Below are positions 46,018-55,500 of a DNA stretch of 64,000 bases, in pieces (position 1 is the stretch's first letter; each line of letters begins with the position of its first letter). The position numbers and the translations under genes are program-made. The notes beneath the pieces were generated by a model that had not been told where the DNA came from, searched no databases, and worked only from the letters and a program-made list of their open reading frames with translations. The DNA comes from Rubrivivax sp. SCN 71-131 (GTDB taxonomy: Bacteria; Pseudomonadota; Gammaproteobacteria; Burkholderiales; Burkholderiaceae_C), in the NCBI GenBank assembly GCA_001724995.1, contig MEFD01000012.1:269642-333641 (forward strand), read 5' to 3'.

Positions 46018-47376
46018 ATGAGAGACATCGCCATGCTGCTCCTGTTCGCCGCCGCGGCCGTGGCGACGCTGCGCCGGCCGTACTGGGGCGCGCTGCTGTG
46101 GGTCTGGATCGGCCTCATGAATCCCCACCGGCTGGCGTGGGGCTTCGCCTACAGCCTGCCTTTCGCGGCGGCGGCCGTCGCGCTGGTCGTCCTCAGCATG
46201 CTGATGCACCCGAAGGAGGTCAGCCGCCCGCCCGGCGGTACGGCGGGCATGCTCGCGGTCTTCGTCGTCTGGATGGGCATCACCACCGCGGTGGCGATCG
46301 TTCCCGCTGCTGCGTGGACCAGCTACCAGCAGGTGCTCAAGGTGCTGGGCATGACCTTCGTCGTCGCGGCGCTCGTGCGCACGCGGGAGGAGATCCTCGG
46401 GCTCGTGTGGCTGGTCGCCGGCTCCATCGCCTTCTACGGCACCAAGGGCGGCGTCTTCACGCTCGCCACCGGCGGCGGCTACCACGTCTGGGGCCCCCCG
46501 GGCAGTCTCGTAACGGGGAACAACGAACTGGCGGTGGCCTTGATCATCACCATCCCGCTGCTCTACGCGCTGGCCCGCCACATCGATGTCGCGCGCGACT
46601 TCGTGCTCGTGCGCTTCGTCAAGCCGCGGCTGCTGCAGTGGGGGCTCTACCTGTCCTGCCTGCTGTGCGCGGCCTCGGCACTGGGCAGCCAGTCGCGCGG
46701 CGCGCTGCTGGCGATCGCGGCAATGGCGTCCATGCTGTGGTGGCGGAGCCGCTCCAAGGTCCTGCTGGCTTTCGTGTTCCTGGCCCTGCTGCCCGTGGCG
46801 CTGTCGATGATGCCGCCGGAGTGGTTCGAGCGCATGGGGACCATCCAGCGCTACGAGGAGGACCTCTCGGCGATGCAACGCCTGAACGCGTGGCAGACGG
46901 CGATCAACATCGCCGGCGACCGCATCACCGGCGCCGGCATGGCCACGGCCAACCCGGTGGTGTTCGACCTCTACTCGCCGCGCAAGGGGCCGGAATGGGT
47001 CTACGTCGCGCACAGCATCTACTTCCAGGTGCTCGGGGACCACGGCTACGTCGGGCTTGCGATCTACCTGCTGTTCTGGCTCATGACCTACCGCATGGCC
47101 GGGCGCGTCGTGCGCCTGGCCCGCCCGCATGCCGAGTTCGCATGGGCTGCGGAGCTGGCCAACATGATCAAGGTCGGCCTCGTCGGCTTCGCGGTCGGCG
47201 GCGCGTTCCTGAGTCTCGCCTACTGGGACATGCCGTACTACCTCCCGGTCATCCTGGCGGCCATCGAGCGCCTCGTGCGCCAGGCCATCGCGCAGACCCA
47301 GGGCAGCAGCAATGCGGTCGGGGGCCCCGGCGCATTCGGTCGAGCGCAGTTGAATCCGGCGCCGACCAGCCGCTGA
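46018..47376 (+). CDS. O-glycosylation ligase / polymerase, exosortase A system-associated
   Basis: The 452-residue membrane protein has about ten to twelve hydrophobic segments. It begins with the hallmark WVWIGLMNPHRLAWGFAYSL and continues with VTGNNELAVALIITIPLLYA, ASALGSQSRGALLAIAAMAS and the long periplasmic loop around AHSIYFQVLGDHGYVGLAIY before the last segments. This matches my memory of the PEP-CTERM-locus O-antigen-ligase-like family (TIGR03097-like). It is the only Wzy/WaaL-type protein in the window, so it is the candidate polymerase or the ligase that attaches glycan to its acceptor. The start ATG lies 36 bases after the CapK stop. Confidence 0.9.
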   Translation: MRDIAMLLLFAAAAVATLRRPYWGALLWVWIGLMNPHRLAWGFAYSLPFAAAAVALVVLSMLMHPKEVSRPPGGTAGMLAVFVVWMGITTAVAIVPAAAWTSYQQVLKVLGMTFVVAALVRTREEILGLVWLVAGSIAFYGTKGGVFTLATGGGYHVWGPPGSLVTGNNELAVALIITIPLLYALARHIDVARDFVLVRFVKPRLLQWGLYLSCLLCAASALGSQSRGALLAIAAMASMLWWRSRSKVLLAFVFLALLPVALSMMPPEWFERMGTIQRYEEDLSAMQRLNAWQTAINIAGDRITGAGMATANPVVFDLYSPRKGPEWVYVAHSIYFQVLGDHGYVGLAIYLLFWLMTYRMAGRVVRLARPHAEFAWAAELANMIKVGLVGFAVGGAFLSLAYWDMPYYLPVILAAIERLVRQAIAQTQGSSNAVGGPGAFGRAQLNPAPTSR

Positions 47377-47385
47377 ACGCCCGCG

Positions 47386-48378
47386 ATGCCGGTTCGTCAC
47401 GCGTTCTCCATGTTCTCGCCGGCGGGCACGCACGGGCGGCTGAGCATCACCATCTTCCACCGCGTGCTCGAAAGGCCCGATCCGTCGAGCCCCAGCCTGC
47501 CCGATCTGGAGCAGTTCGACCGGCAACTGCGCTGGCTGAAGTCGGCGTTCGAGGTGCTGCCGCTGGGGCCGGCGATCGAGCGCCTGCGCGCGGGAACCCT
47601 GCCCGCGCGCGCGGCAGCGATCACCTTCGACGACGGCTATGCCGACAACGTGACCTGCGCCTTGCCGATGCTGCAGCGGCACGGGCTGCACGCGACCTTC
47701 TTCATCTCCACCGGCTACCTCGACGGCGCCGTGATGTGGAACGACATTCTGGCCGCGGCCATCCATCGGTCGCAGCGCGCGGCGCTCGACGCGACGCCGG
47801 CCGGGCAGGGCATGATCGACCTGCCCGCGGACGTGTCGGCACGGATCGCCATCGAGGACAGGCTCAACCATGCGGTGAAGCACCTGCCGTTCGACGAGCG
47901 CGCTCGCGTGGTCGACGCGCTCCGGCGCCATGCGGGCGTCGCTTCGCCCTCGGGCCTGATGATGAGCCGCGCGCAGCTTCATGCGCTGCACCGTGCCGGC
48001 ATGGGGATCGGCGCACACACGGTCTCGCACCCCATCCTCGCCCGTTGCGAGCCCGAGCAGGCGTGGCGCGAGATCACCGACGGTGCCGAGGCCCTGCGCT
48101 GCGAGCTCGGGACGGCCATCGAGCTGTTCGCCTATCCCAACGGCAGGCCGGACCTCGACTACACCGCGGATCACGTGCGAATGGTGCGCGATGCAGGGTT
48201 TGCCGCCGCGGTGACGACGGCGACGGGCGCCGCCCGGCACGGCGACGACCTGTACCAGTTGCCCCGCTTCACGCCGTGGGACCGCAACCGCTGGAAGTAC
48301 ACCGCGCGCCTGCTGCAGAACCTGCGAAGGGTGCACGCGGTCGCCGGTCCGGCCGGATCGGCGCTCGGCCGCGCCTAA
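47386..48378 (+). CDS. polysaccharide deacetylase family protein
   Basis: The 330-residue protein has the NodB-type motif AAAITFDDGYADNVTCALPM (first catalytic Asp and metal Asp) near residue 80. HATFFISTGYLDGAVMWNDI and the histidine motif GIGAHTVSHPILARCEPEQAWREI follow, with the distal ELFAYPNGRPDLDYT. Such enzymes remove N-acetyl groups from EPS amino sugars. There is no convincing signal peptide, though the first 20 residues (SMFSPAGTHGRLSI) are uncharged. It is the last right-pointing EPS gene, 38 bases from the convergent ugd. Confidence 0.9.
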   Translation: MPVRHAFSMFSPAGTHGRLSITIFHRVLERPDPSSPSLPDLEQFDRQLRWLKSAFEVLPLGPAIERLRAGTLPARAAAITFDDGYADNVTCALPMLQRHGLHATFFISTGYLDGAVMWNDILAAAIHRSQRAALDATPAGQGMIDLPADVSARIAIEDRLNHAVKHLPFDERARVVDALRRHAGVASPSGLMMSRAQLHALHRAGMGIGAHTVSHPILARCEPEQAWREITDGAEALRCELGTAIELFAYPNGRPDLDYTADHVRMVRDAGFAAAVTTATGAARHGDDLYQLPRFTPWDRNRWKYTARLLQNLRRVHAVAGPAGSALGRA

Positions 48379-48416
48379 AGCCGCCTCCGGCGCCGCGCAG
48401 GACCGGCACGCCGGGA

Positions 48417-49757
48417 TCAATCGCGCAGCGGCGCCGCGCGCCCGACACCCTGGTACTCGATGCCCAGCGCCCGCATCAGCACCGGGTCGTAGAGGTTGCG
48501 CCCGTCGAGGATCAGCGGCTGCTTCAGGCTCGCCTTGATGAACTCGAAGTCGGGGTTGCGGAACTCCTTCCACTCGGTGACGACGAGCAGCGCGTCGGCG
48601 CCGAGCAGCGCCTCGTGCGGCGTGGCGCAGAAGGCGATGCCTTGCATGCCCTGCATCACCCGGCGCGCCTCGTCGCCCGCCGCCGGGTCGTAGGCCTGCA
48701 CGCGCGCGCCGCGGGCCAGCAGATCGGCGACGATGACGCGGCTGGGCGCCTCGCGCATGTCGTCGGTGTTGGGCTTGAAGGCCAGGCCCCAGAGCGCGAA
48801 GGTGCGTCCGCTCAAGCTTTCGCCGAAGCGCGCGACGGCCTTGTCGACGAGGGTGTGCTTCTGGCGCTCGTTGACGCTTTCCACCGCGCGCAGGATCTCG
48901 AGGTCGAGCTCGTTCTCGCGCCCGGTGTGGATCAGCGCCTTCACGTCCTTGGGGAAGCAGCTGCCGCCGTAGCCGGTGCCGGCGTAGAGGAAGTGCGTGC
49001 CGATGCGCGGGTCGCTGCCGATGCCGCGGCGCACCATCTCGATGTCGGCGCCGACGCGGTCGGCCAGGCGCGCGAGCTCGTTCATGAAGCTGATGCGCGT
49101 GGCCAGCATCGCGTTGGCGGCGTACTTGGTGAACTCGGCGCTGCGCACGTCCATCAGGTGCAGCCGATCGTGGTTGCGCATGAAGGGCGTGTAGAGCGCA
49201 CGCATCAGCAGGATGGCGCGCTCGTCGTCGGCGCCGAGGATGATGCGGTCCGGGCGCATGCAGTCCTCGACCGCGGCGCCTTCCTTCAGGAACTCGGGGT
49301 TGGAGACGACAGCGAAGCCGAGGTCGGAAAGGCCGCGCTCGTCGAGCACGGCGCGCACGCGCGCGCGCACCTTGTCGGCGGTACCGACGGGCACGGTGCT
49401 CTTGTCGACGATGACCTTGTAGTCGGTCATGTGACGGCCGATGTTGGTCGCTGCTGCGAGCACGTACTGCAGGTCGGCCGAGCCGTCCTCGTCCGGCGGC
49501 GTGCCCACGCCGATGAACTGCAGCGTGCCGTGCGCGACCGCCGCCGCGACGTCGGTCGTGAACTGCAGGCGTCCGGCGGCGGCGTTGCGCTGCACCAGCG
49601 CCTCGAGGCCCGGCTCGTGGATCGGAATGCCGCCTTCGTTCAGGAGGCGGATCTTGGCCTCGTCCACGTCCAGGCAGACGACGTGGTTGCCCATCTCCGC
49701 CAGGCAGGCGCCCGTGACGAGGCCGACGTAGCCGGTGCCGACGACAGTGACTTTCAC
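48417..49757 (-). CDS. ugd: UDP-glucose 6-dehydrogenase
   Basis: It oxidises UDP-glucose to UDP-glucuronate with two NAD+. The 446-residue product starts at GTG 49757, giving [20 protein letters not shown] (Rossmann fold). The catalytic-cysteine motif [17 protein letters not shown] is near residue 265, with [20 protein letters not shown] in the dimer helix and [18 protein letters not shown] in the C-terminal UDP-binding domain. It would supply glucuronic acid to the EPS, giving an acidic polymer. A further UDP-sugar dehydrogenase lies at 60693. Confidence 0.96.
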   Translation of the reverse strand: MKVTVVGTGYVGLVTGACLAEMGNHVVCLDVDEAKIRLLNEGGIPIHEPGLEALVQRNAAAGRLQFTTDVAAAVAHGTLQFIGVGTPPDEDGSADLQYVLAAATNIGRHMTDYKVIVDKSTVPVGTADKVRARVRAVLDERGLSDLGFAVVSNPEFLKEGAAVEDCMRPDRIILGADDERAILLMRALYTPFMRNHDRLHLMDVRSAEFTKYAANAMLATRISFMNELARLADRVGADIEMVRRGIGSDPRIGTHFLYAGTGYGGSCFPKDVKALIHTGRENELDLEILRAVESVNERQKHTLVDKAVARFGESLSGRTFALWGLAFKPNTDDMREAPSRVIVADLLARGARVQAYDPAAGDEARRVMQGMQGIAFCATPHEALLGADALLVVTEWKEFRNPDFEFIKASLKQPLILDGRNLYDPVLMRALGIEYQGVGRAAPLRD

Positions 49758-49776
49758 GTTTGCTCCGTCGGCGAGG

Positions 49777-50892
49777 TCATGCCGCGCGCCGCGCCGCCGC
49801 GGGCGCGCAGGCGTCTGCGTACACGCGCCCGAGCAGCGGCGCCACCTGGGCCCAGGTATAGCGCTGCACCTCGCGCAGCCCGGCTCGGCGCAGGCGCTCG
49901 GCGAGTGCGCCGTCGCCGAGTACGCGCAGCAGCGCCGCGGCCATCGCGGGCGCGTCCCCGGCCGGCACCAGCAAGGCCGTTTGGCCGTCGGCAACGATGT
50001 GGGGCACGCCCCCGACGGAGGTGCTGACCACCGGCACGCCGCTGGCCAACGCCTCGAGCACCGAATTGGGCATGTTGTCGACGCGACTCGGGTTGAGCGC
50101 GACGCTGCTGCCGCGCAGCCGCGCCGCCATGGCGTCGCGATCCAGCCGGCCGGCGAACTCGACGTGTTCGCCGACGCCGAGCTCCGCGGCCAAGGCGCGC
50201 AACGCGGCCTCCTCCGGGCCGGTGCCGGCGATCACGAGCCGCGCGCCGGGTTGCCGCTTCAACACCCGCGCGAAGGCACGCAGCGCGGTGGCGTTGTCGT
50301 AGATCGCTTCCAGGTTGCGCGCAACGAGGATGATAGGGAATGCGTCGGGCAGCGCCTGTCCGTCCGGGCGTTCGGCCGGACGGAAGCGCTGCAGGTCGAC
50401 GATGTTCGGCACGACGCGCGCGGGCATGCCGTGACGCGCGAACACCTCCTGCAGGAAGCCCGAGGGCACGACGAGCGCGGCCGTGCGGCGCATGCTGGCG
50501 TGCACCAGCCGCGCCGAGCGCCGCAGGAAGTCGCCCGCTTCACCGCCCCGGTAGTTGACGACGACGGGTATCCCGCGCAGGCGCGCGATCCAGATCGCGG
50601 GCGCCGCGAACAAGTGCCAGGACCAGCCGGAGTTGGCCATCAGATGCATGAGGTCGTTGCGCCCGGCGCCGCGCCAGAGCGCGTGCAGGTAGGGCAGCAG
50701 CCGGGCGAGCGCGCGCAGGCCACGCAGGCGACCGACCCAGGCCGGGCGGTAGGGCGCATTCGTCTGCACCAGCTCGACCCGCGCGCCTTCGCCCTGCAGC
50801 AGTTCGGCGAGCTGGCGCGTCTGGTTGGCCATGCCGCCGGCCGGCGGCGGCAAGGGCCCGACGAGGGCGATGCTCAGGCCGTGAAAAGTCAT
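49777..50892 (-). CDS. family 4 glycosyltransferase
   Basis: The 371-residue GT-B enzyme begins [20 protein letters not shown] with the glycine-rich acceptor loop. The donor half has [40 protein letters not shown] and [20 protein letters not shown], the E-x7-E site of GT4. It overlaps the upstream glycosyltransferase by four bases (ATGA), so both are translated together. The ugd start is only about 20 bases past its stop. Which sugar it transfers is not visible. Confidence 0.9.
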   Translation of the reverse strand: MTFHGLSIALVGPLPPPAGGMANQTRQLAELLQGEGARVELVQTNAPYRPAWVGRLRGLRALARLLPYLHALWRGAGRNDLMHLMANSGWSWHLFAAPAIWIARLRGIPVVVNYRGGEAGDFLRRSARLVHASMRRTAALVVPSGFLQEVFARHGMPARVVPNIVDLQRFRPAERPDGQALPDAFPIILVARNLEAIYDNATALRAFARVLKRQPGARLVIAGTGPEEAALRALAAELGVGEHVEFAGRLDRDAMAARLRGSSVALNPSRVDNMPNSVLEALASGVPVVSTSVGGVPHIVADGQTALLVPAGDAPAMAAALLRVLGDGALAERLRRAGLREVQRYTWAQVAPLLGRVYADACAPAAARRAA

Positions 50893-52109
50893 GCCGGCAT
50901 CGGTTCGCGGGCGAGCGCTTCGTACGGCGCCACGTAGTTCTGCACCGAGCGCGCCCAGTTGCGCTCACGCTCCACGAACAGCCGCCCGGCCGCGCGCAGT
51001 TGCGGCCATTGTTCGCGCCGCGCGAGCAGTTGCTCGACGGCGTCGGCCAGCGCCTCTGCGCTGCCGGCCCGGAACAGCCAGCCGGTCTCGCCGTGGCGGA
51101 TCAGCTCCTTGTGGCCACCGACGTCGCTGGCCACGAGCAGGCGGCCCTGCGCCATCGCTTCCAGGGGCTTGAGCGGCGTGACGAGCTCGGTCAGCCGCAT
51201 GCTGTGGCGCGGGTAGGCGAGCACGTCGACGAGGTCGTAGTAGCGCTGCACCTCGGCGTGCGGCACGCGGCCGGTGAAGACGACGCGATCGGCGATGCCC
51301 AGGCTCTTCGCCTGCGCCTTCAGCGCCTCGTCCTGCGGGCCGCCGCCCACCAGCAGCACACGCACGTCGGGCTGCCTGCGCAGCAACAGCGGCAGCGCGG
51401 CCAGCAGCAGATCCAGCCCCTCGTAGGCGTAGAAGCTGCCGATGAAGCCGAGCACGGTGGCGCCGGCCAAGCCGAGCCGGGCCTTCAGCGCCTCGTCGGG
51501 CGTGCCGCCGGGCTCGAAACTGTCGACGTCGACGGCGTTCGGGATCACCGTGACCTTCTCGGCCGCGATGCCGCGCGCGACGATGTCGCCGCGCAGGCCC
51601 TCGCAGATCGTGAACACATGCGCCGCCTGGCGAAGTGCGTGCGTCTCCATGCGCCGCGTGAGGCGGTAGCGCAGGCTGCCTTCGGTGGTGCTGCCGTGGT
51701 CGACCGCGGCGTCCTCCCAGAAGGCGCGCACTTCATAGACGACGGGAATGCTGCGCCTGCGCCCCACGCGCAGCGCCGGCAGCGCGTTGAGCACCGGCGA
51801 ATGCGCGTGGATGAGCTGCGGCTGCACGCGCTCGACGACGTCGGCCAGGCGCCGCTCGAGCTGGCGCATCAGCGCCATCTCGCCCAGGCCGGGAAGCCGT
51901 GCGCCGCCCTCGGCCGCCGGCGTGCGGAAGAAGTGCCAGCCGTCGACGGTCTCCTCGGCACCGCAGGGCGCGGTGTGCTTGGGGCTGGTGAGGTGGAAGG
52001 TCTCCCAGCCCAGCGCACGCTGCCCGCGCAGCAGCGAGAGCGTGCGAAACGTATACCCGCTGTGCAGCGGGATCGAATGGTCGAGGACGTGCAGGACGCG
52101 CAGGGTCAT
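50889..52109 (-). CDS. PEP-CTERM/exosortase A-associated glycosyltransferase (Daro_2409-like)
   Basis: The 406-residue GT4 enzyme starts TLRVLHVLDHSIPLHSGYTF, continuing with RTLSLLRGQRALGWETFHLT, the recognisable opening of the glycosyltransferase family tied to exosortase A (TIGR04063-like, from memory). Later motifs are FIGSFYAYEGLDLLLAALPL, GRVPHAEVQRYYDLVDVLAY and the donor site VTPLKPLEAMAQGRLLVASD. It starts a coupled pair with the next glycosyltransferase. Upstream lie two REP-like hairpins separating it from the amidotransferase. Confidence 0.92.
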   Translation of the reverse strand: MTLRVLHVLDHSIPLHSGYTFRTLSLLRGQRALGWETFHLTSPKHTAPCGAEETVDGWHFFRTPAAEGGARLPGLGEMALMRQLERRLADVVERVQPQLIHAHSPVLNALPALRVGRRRSIPVVYEVRAFWEDAAVDHGSTTEGSLRYRLTRRMETHALRQAAHVFTICEGLRGDIVARGIAAEKVTVIPNAVDVDSFEPGGTPDEALKARLGLAGATVLGFIGSFYAYEGLDLLLAALPLLLRRQPDVRVLLVGGGPQDEALKAQAKSLGIADRVVFTGRVPHAEVQRYYDLVDVLAYPRHSMRLTELVTPLKPLEAMAQGRLLVASDVGGHKELIRHGETGWLFRAGSAEALADAVEQLLARREQWPQLRAAGRLFVERERNWARSVQNYVAPYEALAREPMPA

Positions 52110-52218
52110 GGGCTGACCCAGTCTGCAGGATCGACGATCGGGCCGACGATGTCGCCGAGCGTTCGTCCCTTGCCGGCGATCATCGGGCTGGGGCGACGCC
52201 GGACAGGCGGCTTGGCGA

Positions 52219-52313
52219 CACCCTCATCCCCCGCCTTCTCCCGCAAGCGGGAGAAGGAGCCGTCCTTCTCTCCCGCCCCCTCTCCCGCCTGCGGGAGAGG
52301 GTTGGGGTGAGGG
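52219..52313. repeat. pair of REP-like palindromes in inverted arrangement
   Basis: CCTTCTCCCGC (52234-52244) pairs with GCGGGAGAAGG (52247-52257), and CCCTCTCCCGC (52278-52288) pairs with GCGGGAGAGGG (52291-52301). The outer shoulders ACCCTCATCCCC and GGGGTGAGGGT are mutually inverted, so the two units form a paired element. It lies in the 222-base gap between two EPS genes; the same unit occurs singly inside the VanZ-like gene. Confidence 0.88.
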
Positions 52314-52331
52314 TGGTGGCGCCCCGCCATC

Positions 52332-54278
52332 TCACGCCACCTCCGCCAGCGCCGGGGCGGGCGTGCGGCCGTTGCCGTTGACCGAGGCGTCGACGACGTT
52401 GCGCAGGAAGGCCTCGAACATGAGCAGCGTCCACAGCGGCGCGCTGTAGTCGCGCGCGCCGGACTGGTGGGCGTCGACCAGGTGCTGCAGGTAGGGGCGG
52501 TTGAACCAGCCGGTCATCTCCAGGCGCGGCCCGAGGATGGCCTCGCGCACGCGCTGGCGTAGCGGGCCGCGGAACCAGCGCGCCAGCGGCACGGCAAAGC
52601 CCATCTTCGGGCGGTAGAGCACGTCGGCGGGCAGGTGCGGCTCCATCGCCTTCTTGAAGAGGTACTTGCCCTCCTGCCCCTGCACCTTCAGCGACGAAGG
52701 CAGCGTGGCCAGCCACTCGACCAGCTTGTGGTCCATCAGCGGCTCGCGCACCTCGAGGCTGTGCGCCATGCTGGCGCGGTCGACCTTGGTGTTGATGTCG
52801 CCGACCAGGTAGGTCTTGATGTCCAGGTACTGGACGAGCGCCAGCGGGTCGTCGGTGCCGGCGCGCCGCGCGTGGCGCTCGAAGAGCTGCAGCGCGTCGT
52901 AGCCGGCGAGCTCGCCCTTGAGGCGGTCGCTGAAGAGCTGCGCGCGCATGGGGCCGCGCAGGATCGACACGGAGTGGAAGTAGGCCTCGACGGCGCTGCG
53001 CGCCATGCCCTCGAAGGTGGTCTTGGCGCGCAGGAAGCGCGGCGCCCAGTCGGCCTTGGGATAGACGCGCCCGAGCAGGCCGAAGAGCGGCCGGCGCAGC
53101 CCTTCGGGCAGGGCCGCGCGCATGCGCTCTTCCATCAGGTGCAGCCGGTAGCGGCGGTAGCCGCCCATCATCTCGTCGCCGCCGTCGCCCGAGAGCGCGA
53201 CCGTGACGTGCTTGCGCGCGAGCTGGCAGACGCGGTAGGTGGGGATGGCGGAGCTGTCGGCGTAGGGCTCGTCGTACAGGCGCGCCAGGGTGTCGATGAG
53301 GTCGAAGTCGTCGCTCTTCACCACCTCCAGCCGGTGGCGCGTGCGGTAGCGGTCGGCCACCTTCTGCGCGAATTCGCTCTCGTTGAAGGCCGGGTCGTCG
53401 AAGCCGATCGAGCAGGTGTTGACCGGCTCGCCCGAGAGGCCGGCCATCATCGCCACCACGGCGCTGGAATCGACGCCGCCGGAGAGGAAGGCGCCCAGCG
53501 GCACCTCGGCGATCATGCGCAGGCGCACGGACTCGCGGATGCGCGCCACCAGCTCCTCCTGCGCGTCGGCGGCGCCGAGCGGGTTGTCGAGCGTGAAGCG
53601 CACGTCCCAGTACTCGCGCGGCGCGGGCAGCGGCTTGCCGTGCTCGGCGAGCAGGCAGTGCCCCGGCGGCAGCTTGCGCGCCTGGCGGAAGACGGTGCGC
53701 GGCTCGGCGACGTAGCCGAGCGCGAAGTACTCCTCGACGGCCAGCGGGTCGAGGTCGCGCCGCATGCCGCCGTGCGCCAGCACCGCCTTCAGCTCGGAGC
53801 CGAAGAGCAGCGTGCCGTCGTCGAGCAGGGCGTAGTAGAGCGGCTTGACGCCCAGGCGGTCGCGCGCCATGAACAGGCTCTGGCGCTTGCGGTCCCAGAT
53901 CGCGAACGCGAACATGCCGCGCAGGCGCTGCACGCAGTCCTCGCCCCAGGCCTCCCAGGCGTGCACGATGCACTCGGTGTCGCTCTTCGTGTGGAAGACG
54001 TGGCCCAGCGCCTGCAGCTCGGGGATCAGCTCCTGGTAGTTGTAGATCTCGCCGTTGAAGACGATGACGACCGAGCCGTCCTCGTTGAAGAGCGGCTGGT
54101 GGCCGCTGGCGATGTCGATGATCGACAGCCGCCGGTGCCCGAAGCCCAGCCCCGGCTCGATGTGCAGGCTGCCCTCGTCGGGCCCGCGGTGCGCCTGCGA
54201 GGCGTTCATGCGGCGCAGGGTGACGTCGTCGACGGGGCGCTTGCCGCGGGTGTCGAAGAGGCCGGTGATGCCGCACAT
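52332..54278 (-). CDS. asparagine-synthetase-type amidotransferase 1, exosortase A system-associated
   Basis: The 648-residue protein starts MCGITGLFDTRGKRPVDDVT, with the N-terminal nucleophile Cys2 intact, then NASQAHRGPDEGSLHIEPGL and VFNGEIYNYQELIPELQALG for the glutaminase domain. The synthetase domain has GAFLSGGVDSSAVVAMMAGL and ALSGDGGDEMMGGYRRYRLH, and the C-terminal EGKYLFKKAMEPHLPADVLYR. It is longer than the housekeeping AsnB and fits the exosortase-A amidotransferase 1 family (TIGR03108-like). It would transfer glutamine nitrogen to a carboxyl group, perhaps a uronic acid of the EPS. An upstream ATG at 54515 is rejected because Cys2 must follow the start. Confidence 0.93.
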   Translation of the reverse strand: MCGITGLFDTRGKRPVDDVTLRRMNASQAHRGPDEGSLHIEPGLGFGHRRLSIIDIASGHQPLFNEDGSVVIVFNGEIYNYQELIPELQALGHVFHTKSDTECIVHAWEAWGEDCVQRLRGMFAFAIWDRKRQSLFMARDRLGVKPLYYALLDDGTLLFGSELKAVLAHGGMRRDLDPLAVEEYFALGYVAEPRTVFRQARKLPPGHCLLAEHGKPLPAPREYWDVRFTLDNPLGAADAQEELVARIRESVRLRMIAEVPLGAFLSGGVDSSAVVAMMAGLSGEPVNTCSIGFDDPAFNESEFAQKVADRYRTRHRLEVVKSDDFDLIDTLARLYDEPYADSSAIPTYRVCQLARKHVTVALSGDGGDEMMGGYRRYRLHLMEERMRAALPEGLRRPLFGLLGRVYPKADWAPRFLRAKTTFEGMARSAVEAYFHSVSILRGPMRAQLFSDRLKGELAGYDALQLFERHARRAGTDDPLALVQYLDIKTYLVGDINTKVDRASMAHSLEVREPLMDHKLVEWLATLPSSLKVQGQEGKYLFKKAMEPHLPADVLYRPKMGFAVPLARWFRGPLRQRVREAILGPRLEMTGWFNRPYLQHLVDAHQSGARDYSAPLWTLLMFEAFLRNVVDASVNGNGRTPAPALAEVA

Positions 54279-54556
54279 GGGGGTGAGATCCTGGACTTCT
54301 GGCGTGAGGGTGCGACAGCCGCGCCCGGCGGGCGGCGACCAGCGAGCGGGGATCGTAGGCGAGGCAGGCGACGCGGCCACGGCCCGGCCCGCCGCGCGAA
54401 GCGGGCTCGCATGACATCTGCCACGCGGGCGGCGCTCCGCGCGCGGCCCAGGCCATCGGTCGGGCACCGAAGGCTCCTGGGAGGGCGTGCGACGGGTCGT
54501 CTGATCCATCCTCAACCGTCAGGGCAAATCGTGACCGCGAACTGGCCAGGTAAGTC

Positions 54557-54937
54557 GTGGCGCACGATCACCTGACGGTGGCCGATGTGCTCGGCATGCA
54601 CGCCGTGCTGGTGCAACGCTATGGAGGCATGCCGGGCGTGCGTGATCCCGGCGCACTGGAAGCGGCCTTGTTCCGGCCGCAGACCGGCTACTACGAGGAC
54701 ATCGTGGCCGCAGCGGCTGCGCTGCTGGAAAGCCTGGCGATCAACCATCCTTTCGTCGACGGCAACAGGCGGCTGGCCTTTGCCGCTGGCGACGTCTTCC
54801 TGCGCATCAACGGCTGGCGCCTGCAACGCTCACCGGAGCAGATCCACGCCGAGATGATGCGGATGTTCGAGACCGGGACCTTCGACATCGCCCACCTCGA
54901 CCCCTGGCTGCGGGCATTCGCAATCTCTACGGAGTGA
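54557..54937 (+). CDS. doc: death-on-curing (Doc/Fic) family toxin, apparently orphan
   Basis: The 126-residue protein reads LTVADVLGMHAVLVQRYGG, then DPGALEAALFRPQTGYYEDI and the Fic-type active-site motif NHPFVDGNRRLAFAAGDVFL (HxFxDGNxR). Doc kinases phosphorylate EF-Tu. Start is GTG 54557. No Phd- or AbrB-like antitoxin gene is visible directly upstream on the same strand, where the 278-base gap to the amidotransferase shows only short frames. All catalytic residues look intact, so an antitoxin elsewhere or weak expression would be needed. It is convergent with the VapB locus. Confidence 0.88.
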   Translation: MAHDHLTVADVLGMHAVLVQRYGGMPGVRDPGALEAALFRPQTGYYEDIVAAAAALLESLAINHPFVDGNRRLAFAAGDVFLRINGWRLQRSPEQIHAEMMRMFETGTFDIAHLDPWLRAFAISTE

Positions 54938-55010
54938 GCCAAGGCGAGGCCGCCGGCGGCGCGAAGGGAGCAGCAGGCTCAGGCCGGGGATGAGGGCAAG
55001 CCTCAGGGTG

Positions 55011-55085
55011 TCAGCAGGCACCGTAGATGACGGGGCTCGGCGCCCCGGGCGCGATCCGTGCGTTGCAATCCAGCAGGGTTCGCAC
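55011..55085 (-). pseudogene. N-terminal stub of a VapC (PIN-domain) toxin
   Basis: GTG at 55085, 11 bases after the vapB stop, opens VRTLLDCNARIAP. This resembles the start of PIN toxins (M-R-x-L-L-D-V-N-x-L-I) up to the first conserved aspartate, then diverges and stops after 24 residues. The remaining acidic residues of a PIN fold are absent. Confidence 0.7.
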
Positions 55086-55096
55086 TGCGCTCCGAG

Positions 55097-55357
55097 TCAG
55101 CCGCCTTCCCCGTTGCGAAGGCGGTCGATCAGATCGTTCGTGACGACTCCGCCTCGGTGAGGCAAGGCACAAATCCCGAGCTTGGCCAGGCGCTTCGCCG
55201 TTGGCGTCGAGTTCGGGCTGGACGGCGTTGCGTTGCCGCCGATGAGGGATTGGCGCGCCAGCCGACTGATCACGGCGCCCGCCGAAGAGCCCTCACGACG
55301 CGCCAGTTCCTTGGCCGCGAGGAGGACGTCTTCCGCAATGTCGATCGTGGTTCGCAT
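55097..55357 (-). CDS. vapB: VapB-family antitoxin
   Basis: The 86-residue product starts MRTTIDIAEDVLLAAKELAR, a ribbon-helix-helix opening, then REGSSAGAVISRLARQSLIG and a C-terminal toxin-binding tail ending LPHRGGVVTNDLIDRLRNGE. This is the common VapB type with MRTTIDI start and GGxVTNxxID tail. A perfect 9-bp inverted repeat overlaps its start codon and is the likely autoregulatory operator. Its toxin partner downstream is only a stub, so the antitoxin is orphaned. Confidence 0.88.
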   Translation of the reverse strand: MRTTIDIAEDVLLAAKELARREGSSAGAVISRLARQSLIGGNATPSSPNSTPTAKRLAKLGICALPHRGGVVTNDLIDRLRNGEGG

Positions 55358-55382
55358 GATGCTTGATGCTAACGCATCATGC
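55354..55382. promoter_or_regulatory. inverted repeat over the vapB start, likely autoregulatory operator
   Basis: GCATGATGC (55354-55362) and GCATCATGC (55374-55382) are exact inverted repeats separated by 11 bases, with a further GATGC copy between them. The left arm contains the vapB start codon. Ribbon-helix-helix antitoxins usually bind such repeats at their own promoters. Confidence 0.6.
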
Positions 55383-55476
55383 TTGCGCGAGCAGCTTGAT
55401 CGATGGGACCGCGCGACCATGCCCAGCGGCGTGAGCGTGGCGGGTCTTCTTGAGCACCCCCAGGGCCGGGCTGCGC

Positions 55477-55500
55477 CTAGTCCGCGAAGACCAGCTTCAC
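55477..55500 (-). pseudogene. seven-codon stub of a YoeB/Txe-type toxin
   Basis: GTG at 55500 overlaps the yefM stop in the usual GTGA arrangement and reads VKLVFAD followed by a TAG stop. MKLVFAD is the typical opening of YoeB/Txe endoribonucleases. No later part of the toxin is recognisable downstream in any frame, so it was deleted rather than only interrupted. Confidence 0.75.

Noticed and set aside
44386..48573. A very long open frame on the minus strand opposite the CapK, O-ligase and deacetylase genes
   Set aside because: The plus-strand frames carry clear family motifs. The antisense frame is low-complexity Arg/Ala/His/Gln-rich, as expected from third-position GC bias.
46098..50027. 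A 1300-residue plus-strand open frame spanning ugd and the O-ligase gene
   Set aside because: It is out of frame with the O-ligase and deacetylase genes and antisense to ugd, and shows no domain; it is a composition artefact.
52106..52330. A small frame across the REP-like pair
   Set aside because: Its sequence is just the translation of the palindromic repeats.
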